From NCBI GenBank assembly GCA_019136395.1, contig JAGVUH010000113.1:1-6415 (forward strand): 6,415 nucleotides of DNA. The letters are read 5' to 3'. Origin of the DNA: Gammaproteobacteria bacterium. Lineage in GTDB: Bacteria > Pseudomonadota > Gammaproteobacteria > Chromatiales > Chromatiaceae. A model generated the notes under the pieces. It did not search any database. It saw only the letters and a list, made by a program, of their open reading frames with translations, and had not been told where the DNA came from. Below are positions 1 through 5,829 of this stretch, one piece after another (positions within the stretch are counted from its first letter, which is position 1; each line of letters begins with the position of its first letter). A program made the position numbers and the translations under genes.

Positions 1-1305
1 CAGTTCCCGAGGGACGAAGTCACGCTTGGCCAGACCGACGCCGTGCTCGCCGGAGAGGGTGCCCCCCAGGTTCAGGACCAGGCTAAAGATCGCGTCCAGG
101 CAGACGGTGGCGCGACTCATCTCCGCCGGGTCGTCCGGGTTGACCAGCAGGTTGACGTGGATGTTGCCGTTGCCGGCATGACCGAAATTGACGATGTGGA
201 TGGCGTGCTCCCGTCCCAGGCGATCCACCCCCTCGATGAAGGTGCCCAGGCGCGAGACCGGGACCACCACATCCTCGTTGATCTTTTTTGGGGCGATCTG
301 CCGCAGGGCGGGGGAGAGGGCGGTGCGGGTTCGCCACAGGTCGGCCACCTCGGCGGTGCTGGCGGCGGTCCTCAATTCCAGCAGGCCCGGGTGGTGGGCG
401 GCGGCGGCCACCGCGGTGGCGGCCTCGTCGATGCCATGGGCTGGGCCGTCGACCTCGATCATCAACAGCGCCCCGGTCCCCGCCGGCAGGCCCAGATCGG
501 CGACGTGGCGGGCCATGGCGATGGCGGAGCCGTCGAGGAACTCCAGGGCGCAGGGGGTGACCGGCTGGGCCATGATTGCCGAGACCGCCGCCGCGGCGGC
601 GTGGATGTCGCCATAGCTGGCGCGCAGGGTGCGCTTGGCCTCCGCCAGGGGTGTCAGCTTGAGGGTCGCCTGGGTGATGACGGCCAGGGTGCCCTCGGAG
701 CCGATGATCAGTCGGGTCAGGTCATAACCCACCACCCCCTTGGTCGTCCGGACGCCGGTGCGCAGCGCCTCGCCGGCACCGGTCACCACCCGCAGCCCCA
801 GGGTGTTCTCCCGCGGCGTGCCGTACTTGACCGCCCGGGGGCCGGCGGCGTTGCAGGCAAGATTGCCCCCCACCGTGCAGGTGGCGGCGCTGGTCGGGTC
901 CGGAGGCCAGAAGAAGCCCAGGGGCGCCAGGGCCTGCTGCAGGGCCTGATTGGTGACGCCCGGCTCGACGATCGCCAGGCGGTTCTCGTGATCGATGTCC
1001 AGGATACGTTCCAGGCGCTCGCAGGACAGGACCAGGCCTCCCCGGTCCGGGACCGTGGCGCCGGTGGTGCCGGTGCCCCGCCCGCGGGTGACCAGGGGCA
1101 GCCCTTCGCGGTTACAGAGCGCGACCAGGGGCTGGATCTGGGCCACGTCCTCGACCAGGACCACCGCCTGGGGCAGGGCCTGGCGGCGGCTGTTGTCGTA
1201 GCCATAGGCCCAGCAGTCCTCCGGCCTGGTCAGCAACGTCCCGGGCGTGGCGATGGCCTGAAGATCGGCCAGGGTCTGGCGACTCAGGGGCTCAGCCGGC
1301 CGCAT
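1..1305 (-). CDS. FAD-linked oxidase, GlcD / D-lactate dehydrogenase family (3' end cut by window edge)
   Basis: Flavoprotein that probably oxidises a D-2-hydroxy acid (glycolate, D-lactate or D-2-hydroxyglutarate) and passes electrons to a respiratory acceptor; the substrate cannot be read from the sequence. I translated 435 residues from ATG at 1305, and the frame is still open at position 1. The family is usually about 450-500 residues, so only a short C-terminus should be missing. The N-terminal FAD-binding (PCMH-type) domain covers about residues 40-220: VTRGRGTGTTG at 72-82, PPDPTSAATCTVGGNLACNA at 134-153, KGVVGYDLTRL at 189-199 and IGSEGTLAVIT at 201-211. The C-terminal FAD-oxidase domain has FGHAGNGNIHVNLL (374-387), matching the HxGDGNxH metal/substrate motif with Asn for the usual Asp, and GGTLSGEHGVGLAKR (414-428). 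The start is supported by an in-frame TGA a few codons upstream. The start overlaps the dolP-like gene by 14 nt, so translational coupling is possible. Family confidence is high; substrate is unknown. Confidence 0.93.
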   Translation of the reverse strand, partial: MRPAEPLSRQTLADLQAIATPGTLLTRPEDCWAYGYDNSRRQALPQAVVLVEDVAQIQPLVALCNREGLPLVTRGRGTGTTGATVPDRGGLVLSCERLERILDIDHENRLAIVEPGVTNQALQQALAPLGFFWPPDPTSAATCTVGGNLACNAAGPRAVKYGTPRENTLGLRVVTGAGEALRTGVRTTKGVVGYDLTRLIIGSEGTLAVITQATLKLTPLAEAKRTLRASYGDIHAAAAAVSAIMAQPVTPCALEFLDGSAIAMARHVADLGLPAGTGALLMIEVDGPAHGIDEAATAVAAAAHHPGLLELRTAASTAEVADLWRTRTALSPALRQIAPKKINEDVVVPVSRLGTFIEGVDRLGREHAIHIVNFGHAGNGNIHVNLLVNPDDPAEMSRATVCLDAIFSLVLNLGGTLSGEHGVGLAKRDFVPREL

Positions 1306-2161
1306 GCCCGGCCCCGGTCTTCAGCGGGAAGAAGGAGACGAGCGTCCTGGCAACCTCCTGGTCCCCTATTCGTTCAGACCCCTCGCGACCCAGGAGGGCT
1401 TCGGTGGCACCCGTTGCTGTTTCTCCTACTTCTCCCGTACCCCTGGAGGGGAAGGCTTGGGCAGCGGGGGCCTGAACGGTTACCCGGCCTCCAGCCTCGG
1501 CCTGGACCCGGCTGCCGCTACCCGTCGCGGTCACAGCCTTTCCCGATTGACCGTTGCCCGAGTCACCATTCCAGGTCTCGAAGATCTTGACCACCCTGAC
1601 CACCCCGGGGGTGTAGCGCGCCTTGTCGACGGTCGCCTCGGCCTCGGCCGGGGTCACCAGTCCCATCAGATAGACGACGCCGGATTCGGTGACGATGGTG
1701 ACGCGGGTGGGGTCGAAGCCCGGGAGGCGGACCTGGACCAGTTCAATCTTCAGCCGGGAGGTGATCAGGGTATCGTCGGCCTGCTGCTGCAGACTGGCGA
1801 AGGGACCGATACTGGTCTCGTCCAGCACCTGCTTAACACCGGGGATCTTGCCGATGCGTTCGGCGTAGCGTTGCCGCGCCGCCTGATCCCGGCACTGGCC
1901 GGTGAGGAGCACGACGCGGTTGTAACTGGTGGCCGCGACCTGACAGCCCGAGCCGGAACCGGGCCAATCCTTGGCCTTGAATTCGATTTCCTTGTCGGCG
2001 AGCACCGCCTCCTCCCCCCGCCGGTCACGGACGACGACGGTGGCCCCCACCGCCGCCCCCACCCCGGCGGCGATCAGGGCCCCGGCGCAGCCCTGGAGGA
2101 GGGGGAGGGTTAGCACCAGGGCCAGGAGGCTGACGCGGGCGGCTTGCCAGGGGTTAATCAT
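1292..2161 (-). CDS. dolP: BON-domain outer-membrane lipoprotein, DolP/YraP-like
   Basis: Predicted outer-membrane lipoprotein of the DolP (YraP) family. In E. coli DolP binds anionic phospholipids through its second BON domain and supports outer-membrane integrity. The product is 289 aa. A signal peptide (residues 1-24) ends in the lipobox L-Q-G-C with Cys25; Ala at +2 fits outer-membrane sorting. A Gly/Ala-rich stretch follows (26-44). BON1 is at about 58-119, with VVLLTGQC and IPGVKQVLDE. BON2 is at about 126-197, with ITSRLKIEL, VTESGVVYLMGLV and PGVVRVVKIFETW. E. coli DolP is 191 aa, and the excess here is a low-complexity tail at 198-289 with unusual codon use. I chose ATG 2161 because it places the lipobox correctly; an in-frame GTG at 2176 is also possible, and the open frame further upstream is not protein-like. 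It follows lpoA and yraN in the known cluster order, after a 229-bp gap. Identity is strong; the tail is uncertain. Confidence 0.88.
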   Translation of the reverse strand: MINPWQAARVSLLALVLTLPLLQGCAGALIAAGVGAAVGATVVVRDRRGEEAVLADKEIEFKAKDWPGSGSGCQVAATSYNRVVLLTGQCRDQAARQRYAERIGKIPGVKQVLDETSIGPFASLQQQADDTLITSRLKIELVQVRLPGFDPTRVTIVTESGVVYLMGLVTPAEAEATVDKARYTPGVVRVVKIFETWNGDSGNGQSGKAVTATGSGSRVQAEAGGRVTVQAPAAQAFPSRGTGEVGETATGATEALLGREGSERIGDQEVARTLVSFFPLKTGAGHAAG

Positions 2162-2351
2162 CGGGCTACCGGGCACGCGCAGCGGGGGCTGGGTCCCAAG
2201 GAGCGCGCGGTCTGGCCAAAATAGCCGGGCACGGGGTTTGGCGCCGGGAGGGATGAAACGGGACCGGACTGTCAGCGGTGGCGAAGGTGGGCGGGCTTCC
2301 GGGCAATACATCGGCGGGTAACCATGGGTGAGGGGGGATGAAATTCTGGTC

Positions 2352-2380
2352 AAAAAACAGCGGTCAGCAGTCAGCGGACC
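2352..2380 (-). terminator. Weak Rho-independent terminator candidate after yraN
   Basis: On the minus strand, 11 nt past the yraN stop, GGTC (2380-2377) can pair with GACC (2365-2362) around an 11-nt loop. GCTG and six T residues (2357-2352) follow. The T-run and position suit an intrinsic terminator, but a 4-bp stem is short. The same bases also contain direct repeats of GTCAGC (2363-2368 and 2370-2375) and CAGCGG (2358-2363 and 2372-2377), so the apparent hairpin may be incidental. The rest of the 2162-2390 gap shows no gene, RNA or convincing promoter. Confidence 0.3.
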
Positions 2381-2390
2381 AGGATCTGGA

Positions 2391-2756
2391 TCACCAGGCG
2401 CCAAAGGCATCCCTGATCCAGTCGATCCGGTCGCCGGCGCCAATGGCCAGGACGTCGAAGCGGCAGGGCAGGGCGTTGCCATGGCCTTGCAGAAAATGAC
2501 CGGCGGCGGCCTGCAAGCGGCGCTGTTTGGCCAGGCCCACCGAGGCCGCGGCGCCGCCGAAGCGCTCGGAGGCCCGGAAGCGCACCTCGACGAAGACAAG
2601 GGTCTGGCCGTCGCGCATCACCAGATCGATCTCCCCGCGCCGGCAGCGATAATTGCTCGCCACCAGCCGTAGGCCCTGGGCTTCCAGATAGGTTTGCGCC
2701 AGGCGCTCCTTGTCGGCGCCCTTATCGCGCGGGGTCTCAGCGGGCGCGGTTGGCAA
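2391..2756 (-). CDS. yraN: YraN family (UPF0102) endonuclease-fold protein
   Basis: Small cytoplasmic protein of the UPF0102/YraN family, which has a PD-(D/E)XK (RecB/Holliday-junction-resolvase-like) nuclease fold; its physiological role is unsettled. The 121-aa product is a normal length for the family. Family landmarks are all present: the conserved Glu17 and ERLAQTYLEAQGL (17-29), ASNYRCRRGEIDLVMRDG (33-50) with the GEIDL acidic motif (Glu42, Asp44), TLVFVEVRFR (52-61) carrying the E-x-(K/R) element (Glu57, Arg59), Lys77, and CRFDVLAI (98-105). The start is TTG at 2756. I see no ATG or GTG in this frame that would keep Glu17 and the N-terminal helix, so TTG is the best start although its Shine-Dalgarno is weak. 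It overlaps the end of lpoA by 20 nt, as expected for coupled translation in the lpoA-yraN operon. Identification is secure. Confidence 0.93.
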   Translation of the reverse strand: MPTAPAETPRDKGADKERLAQTYLEAQGLRLVASNYRCRRGEIDLVMRDGQTLVFVEVRFRASERFGGAAASVGLAKQRRLQAAAGHFLQGHGNALPCRFDVLAIGAGDRIDWIRDAFGAW

Positions 2757-4155
2757 GGCGGGTGGGTCCCAGGGTATCCATCCGCGCCAGGACCAGTTCG
2801 CGCTGGACCCGTCGCCGGTCGTCGAGGCTCAGGCGCCCGGTGCGGCCGTCGACGAAGGCGCCGGGGCGGGCGGCGAGCCCCTCCAGATAGGGCAGCAGGC
2901 GATAGGCATCGATCCCCATGGCGTAGAGCCGGATATAGCGCGGGTCGAGCCCGCCCTGGGCGCGGTCCAGGCTGGCGCGGGACAGGGGGTCGGTTGGGGA
3001 GGTGTCGACCATCCAGGGGATTTCCACGAATTGCACCCCCGTCAGGAGCTGATTCCCCTCGATGTCCTGGGCGCCTTCAAAGACGTGAGAGGTGGCGAAG
3101 ACTGGGGGCAGGCCGGGGGCGCTGGCGAGGATCAGGGGCCAGAGCTGGCGGGCCTGGGCGGCCGTGGCGACGAGGAAGATGCACTCGGCGGGGGCGGCGT
3201 GGATGGAGCCGGCCAGGGCGTCCGCCAGCAGCCCCTGGGGCAGGTCCGGTTGCTCCGGATCGAAGGCGTGGGTGGCGGCGAAGGTGCCACCCCGTCCCAG
3301 CCACTCACGTCGAAAGCCCCCGGCCAGGCGTTCCCCCCAGGGGTTGGCGGGATAGAGCAGCAGGGCGCCGTGGAAGCCCAGACCCCAGGCCTTGCGCGCG
3401 GCGTCGCTGGCCTCGTCCTCCGGGTCCAGGGCAAATTGATAGAGATTGGCGGGGGCGGCCTCGCTGGTCGCCCGGTTGAGGGCCAGGGTGGGAATGGGGA
3501 GGGCTGGTTGCAGGGCCAGGGCGTCCACCGCCTCCTTTTCCAGCGGGCCGATGGCCAGGCTGGCGCCGTTGGCGGCGGCCTGGCGCAGCAGTTCCGGGGT
3601 CTGGCGCGGGTCGCGGCTGGCGTAGAACCTCAGCTCGGCGTCTTGTCCGCCCTGGGTCTGGGCGGCGACAATACCGGTCCTCACGGCCTTGCCGGCCTCG
3701 GCGTAGCGGCCGGTCTCCGGCAGCAGGATGGCGATCTGGACCCGGGGGGCCGGTTGGGGCTGGGTCGACGTTCCTGGTTGGCCCTCGCGACCACTGGAGG
3801 GACCCGCCCCCTCCCGCGGTGCGCCGGCGCAGCCGGCTAGCAGCAGCACGGACAAGGTAAGGAGGAGGATGAACAGCGCGTGGGCGTGGCATCCAGGCCA
3901 GTACAGGGTCCAGCGCCCAGGCCAGCGATCAGCGAGGGGCTCGGCCCAGAGATCAGTTAAATGCCCCGACCAGAGATCAGCGGGAGGCTCAGACCAAAGA
4001 TCAGTAAAGCCCCGAGGCCAAAGCGCGGATCGCAAAACACGTCGGAATGCCGATGCCCCCAGCGGCGGCCGGGGTAGCGCACCACCCGACTGGCGGGGCC
4101 AGGGCGCGGTAACGACCGGATCCCGGGCGGTGACGAACAGAGTCGGCGTTGGCAT
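2737..4155 (-). CDS. lpoA: LpoA-like penicillin-binding protein activator (LppC lipoprotein), start uncertain
   Basis: Outer-membrane lipoprotein of the LppC/LpoA family. In E. coli LpoA reaches through the periplasm to stimulate the peptidoglycan synthase PBP1A. From the only in-frame ATG (4155) the product is 472 aa, with lipobox L-A-G-C at Cys109 after a hydrophobic stretch (ALFILLLTLSVLLLAG). About 364 residues would be mature protein: a Pro/Gly/Ser linker, then the periplasmic-binding-protein-like domain with IAILLPETGRYAEAGKAV (141-158), LAIGPLEKEAV (200-210), FALDPEDEASDAA, LLLYPANPWGERLAGGF, EIPWM, RLYAMGIDAYRLLPYLEG and GRTGRLSLDD near the end. The N-terminal TPR domain of E. coli LpoA (678 aa) is absent. 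A lipobox 109 residues in is implausible. The true start may be a CTG at 3906, giving a 26-residue signal peptide, or ATG 3892, which is one base out of frame. Residues before about 85 may therefore be untranslated. It is divergent from rsmI and overlaps yraN by 20 nt. Confidence 0.88.
   Translation of the reverse strand: MPTPTLFVTARDPVVTAPWPRQSGGALPRPPLGASAFRRVLRSALWPRGFTDLWSEPPADLWSGHLTDLWAEPLADRWPGRWTLYWPGCHAHALFILLLTLSVLLLAGCAGAPREGAGPSSGREGQPGTSTQPQPAPRVQIAILLPETGRYAEAGKAVRTGIVAAQTQGGQDAELRFYASRDPRQTPELLRQAAANGASLAIGPLEKEAVDALALQPALPIPTLALNRATSEAAPANLYQFALDPEDEASDAARKAWGLGFHGALLLYPANPWGERLAGGFRREWLGRGGTFAATHAFDPEQPDLPQGLLADALAGSIHAAPAECIFLVATAAQARQLWPLILASAPGLPPVFATSHVFEGAQDIEGNQLLTGVQFVEIPWMVDTSPTDPLSRASLDRAQGGLDPRYIRLYAMGIDAYRLLPYLEGLAARPGAFVDGRTGRLSLDDRRRVQRELVLARMDTLGPTRLANRAR
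3927..4022. repeat. Four-copy 24-bp imperfect tandem repeat upstream of the LpoA signal peptide
   Basis: Four units begin with gatcag at exactly 3927, 3951, 3975 and 3999, spaced 24 bp each, and end in a ccaga/ccaaa-type tail. Units 1 and 3 match at 19 of 24 positions, and units 2 and 4 at 16 of 24, so there is also a 48-bp higher-order period. Read in the lpoA frame, the minus strand gives 8-residue units with a fixed Trp: TDLWSEPP, ADLWSGHL, TDLWAEPL, ADRWPGRW. Weaker flanking copies SALWPRGF and TLYWPGCH extend the pattern. The other two minus-strand frames contain stops here. Whether the repeat is translated depends on the unresolved lpoA start. Confidence 0.85.
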
Positions 4156-4181
4156 GGCTGGCGTCCCCACATCAGATAAGC

Positions 4182-4187
4182 GGGAGG
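4182..4187 (+). promoter_or_regulatory. Ribosome binding site for rsmI
   Basis: GGGAGG at 4182-4187, followed by T, lies 7 nt before TTG 4195. This near-perfect anti-16S match fixes the start of rsmI at a TTG, in agreement with the N-terminal length of the family. Confidence 0.85.
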
Positions 4188-4194
4188 TAAATCC

Positions 4195-5058
4195 TTGACC
4201 CAATCCCCGGGGGTACTATACGTGGTGGCTACGCCCATGGGCAATCTGGCGGATATCAGCCAGCGCGCCCTGGACACCCTGGGGCGGGTGAGCCTCATCG
4301 CCGCCGAGGATACCCGTCATACCGCGGTGCTGCTCGCCCACCATGGTCTGCGCACCCCGCTTACGGCCTGCCACGAGCATAACGAGACCCGCCTGGTGCC
4401 GCGTCTCCTGGAACGTCTGGTGGCGGGGGAGGACCTGGCCCTGGTGTCCGATGCCGGCACCCCCCTGATCAGCGATCCCGGCTATCCCCTGGTGGCCGCC
4501 GCGCGGGCCGCCGGGGTTCGGGTGGTGCCGATCCCGGGTCCCAATGCCGCCATCTGCGCCCTGTCCGCCGCCGGTCTGCCCAGTGACCGCTTTCTGTTTC
4601 TCGGCTTTCCGCCCCGCGGCCACGCCCGACGGCGGGAGCATTTCGCCGGCCTCGCCGGGGAACCCGGCACCCTCATCTTCTACGAGGCGGGCAACCGGGT
4701 CCTGGAGACCCTCGCCGACCTGGCCCAGACTCTGGGGGGTGAGCGCCGGGCGGTGGTGGCGCGGGAGCTCACCAAGCGCTTCGAGACCTTTCTCGCCGGG
4801 ACCCTGGCGGAGCTGTCCCCACGCATCAGCGGGGACGCCGATCAGCAAAAGGGCGAATTCGTTCTGCTGGTCGAGGGTTGTCGCGACCAGGACGCCGCAG
4901 CAGTGGAGGGCGAACGGGTCCTGCGCATCCTGATGGGCTCCCTGCCGCTCAAACAGGCCGCCGCCCTCGCGGCGGAAATCACCGGCGAAAAGAAGAACCG
5001 CCTCTACGCCCTGGGGCTGAAGGGGAGTGAGCTACCGGCGGCCGGCGCGCCGGAATAG
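4195..5058 (+). CDS. rsmI: 16S rRNA (cytidine-1402-2'-O)-methyltransferase RsmI
   Basis: SAM-dependent tetrapyrrole-methylase-fold enzyme that 2'-O-methylates C1402 in the decoding centre of 16S rRNA, which helps fidelity. The 287-aa length is normal (E. coli 286). Motifs in order are LYVVATPMGNLADIS (8-22), LIAAEDTRHT (34-43), HEHNETRLVPRLLERL (60-75), LVSDAGTPLISDPGYPLV (83-100), VVPIPGPNAAICALSAAGLP (110-129), FLFLGFPPR (133-141), ARELTKRFET (189-198), KGEFVLLVEG (219-228) and the C-terminal helical domain LPLKQAAALAAEITGEKKNRLY (250-271). An oddity is IFYEAGNRVLETL at 161-173: relatives normally have a His where Asn167 sits (E. coli YESTHRL). The start is TTG at 4195 with a strong Shine-Dalgarno. 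It is divergent from lpoA, as in E. coli yraL/yraM, and a DUF302 gene follows 104 bp downstream. Confidence 0.97.
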   Translation: MTQSPGVLYVVATPMGNLADISQRALDTLGRVSLIAAEDTRHTAVLLAHHGLRTPLTACHEHNETRLVPRLLERLVAGEDLALVSDAGTPLISDPGYPLVAAARAAGVRVVPIPGPNAAICALSAAGLPSDRFLFLGFPPRGHARRREHFAGLAGEPGTLIFYEAGNRVLETLADLAQTLGGERRAVVARELTKRFETFLAGTLAELSPRISGDADQQKGEFVLLVEGCRDQDAAAVEGERVLRILMGSLPLKQAAALAAEITGEKKNRLYALGLKGSELPAAGAPE

Positions 5059-5162
5059 CACTGGCCAGGAGGGGCCGAAAGGTCCAAAATCCCATCTTTA
5101 TCCACCGCTGATTCCGCGTCCCGTCCCGTGAGGACCGCGCCCTGCTCAGGAGATCCCTCAAA

Positions 5163-5663
5163 ATGCGCAAACTGACCCTTGCCGCCCTACTGGCCCTGTT
5201 GTCCCTGCTGGTGACCGCCGTCGGGTTTGCCGAGCCGGCCGCCATGCCCAAGATCGCCGACACCGTGCTCAAGATGCCGCTGGCGGAAGGGGTCTCCGCG
5301 GACGACGCCATCGAGTCGATGAAACTGCGCGCCAATGCCCTGAATTTCAAACTGGTTGCCCATCTACCCCTCTCGCAGCAACTCAAGAGCATGGGCATCG
5401 AGAGCAAGCGGGTGGAGATCTTCCAGTTTTGCGACGCGGCCATCGCCCACGAGATGATCTCCCATGACATCGATTTTTCCGCTTATCTGCCCTGCCGCAT
5501 CACCCTGATCGAGGACCAGGCCGGCCACACCTGGCTGGTGACCCTGGACCTGGACATGGTCATCCGCACCGCGGAACTCTCGCCGGGACTCCTGGAAAAG
5601 GCCATCAAGGTGCGTGACACCCTGCGCGAGATCATGGAAGCCGGCGCCAGCGGCGATCTCTGA
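5163..5663 (+). CDS. Exported DUF302 domain protein
   Basis: Predicted periplasmic protein of the DUF302 family; the function is not known. The product is 166 aa. Residues 1-23 form a Sec signal peptide: Met-Arg-Lys, a Leu/Ala/Val-rich core, and a likely cut after GFA before Glu24. The mature protein is about 143 residues, the size of one DUF302 domain. Recognisable family features are an amphipathic helix DDAIESMKLRANALNFKLV (47-65), then VEIFQFCDAAIAHEMI (84-99), YLPCRITLIED (108-118) and a beta-rich GHTWLVTLDLDMVI (121-134). Two cysteines, Cys90 and Cys111, are the only ones in the mature chain and could form a disulfide or bind a ligand. ATG 5163 follows AGGAG at 5148-5152 with 10 nt spacing. 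It lies 104 bp after rsmI on the same strand, and no strong promoter or terminator is visible between them, so co-transcription is possible. Family assignment is good; the role is unknown. Confidence 0.88.
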   Translation: MRKLTLAALLALLSLLVTAVGFAEPAAMPKIADTVLKMPLAEGVSADDAIESMKLRANALNFKLVAHLPLSQQLKSMGIESKRVEIFQFCDAAIAHEMISHDIDFSAYLPCRITLIEDQAGHTWLVTLDLDMVIRTAELSPGLLEKAIKVRDTLREIMEAGASGDL

Positions 5664-5829
5664 TTCTGACCTTCAAGGCTTTCCCGGCCTTTACGGCCTT
5701 ACCACCCTTCCCGCCCTTTCTGAATGGGAATCCGTCCCTTGATGACGTCCCGCATCGAGAGAACTCCCTCCCCAATTGAGGGGGCTCCTCCCTGGGGCGT
5801 AAATCGGGAACTGTAAAAGGGACGCCTAC
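5664..5829. other. Intergenic spacer between convergent DUF302 and tetR genes, with weak inverted repeats
   Basis: No gene is visible. Three small dyads could serve as terminators for the converging genes. AAGGC (5675-5679) can pair with GCCTT (5687-5691 or 5696-5700), 12 nt after the DUF302 stop, but no U-run follows. C- and G-runs flank AATT near 5770-5785. GGCGT (5796-5800) can pair with ACGCC (5822-5826) just past the tetR stop. None is strong alone. The stretch is pyrimidine-rich on the plus strand and lacks coding character. Confidence 0.4.

Noticed and set aside
43..1590. Long plus-strand open frame of 515 codons
   Set aside because: It is antisense to a clearly conserved FAD oxidase; its Gly/Gln/Arg/Asp-rich composition is the usual by-product of GC-rich third positions on the other strand, and it has no domain signature.
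2162..2390. SigmaE-type or sigma70 promoter for dolP
   Set aside because: A TTGACC at 2353-2348 (minus) has no acceptable -10 at 16-18 nt, and a GGAAGCC-like element lacks a good sigmaE -10. dolP is sigmaE-controlled in E. coli, but the sequence here does not support a call.
2162..2599. N-terminal extension of the BON lipoprotein frame up to 2599
   Set aside because: It reads through the gap and antiparallel to nothing useful, overlaps yraN in another frame, has no protein-like character, and would bury the lipobox about 170 residues from the N-terminus.
2710..3840. Plus-strand open frame of 376 codons antisense to lpoA
   Set aside because: Same GC-driven artefact; the minus-strand lpoA has family motifs throughout while this frame has none.
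3305..3892. Minus-strand open frame from ATG 3892 as a separate gene
   Set aside because: It is Arg/Pro/Gly-rich and out of frame with lpoA; only its ATG and first five codons are of interest, as a possible start if lpoA carries a one-base frameshift.
3927..4022. CRISPR array
   Set aside because: The 24-bp units are contiguous and degenerate, with no spacers; this is a simple tandem repeat.
4149..4180. Plus-strand promoter TTGGCA ... GATAAG before rsmI
   Set aside because: The spacer is about 20 nt, and the implied transcription start would fall inside the Shine-Dalgarno at 4182-4187, leaving no room for a working leader.
5059..5162. rnpB (RNase P RNA), which follows rsmI in some gammaproteobacteria
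   Set aside because: The gap is only 104 bp, and the conserved RNase P RNA 5' sequence is absent.
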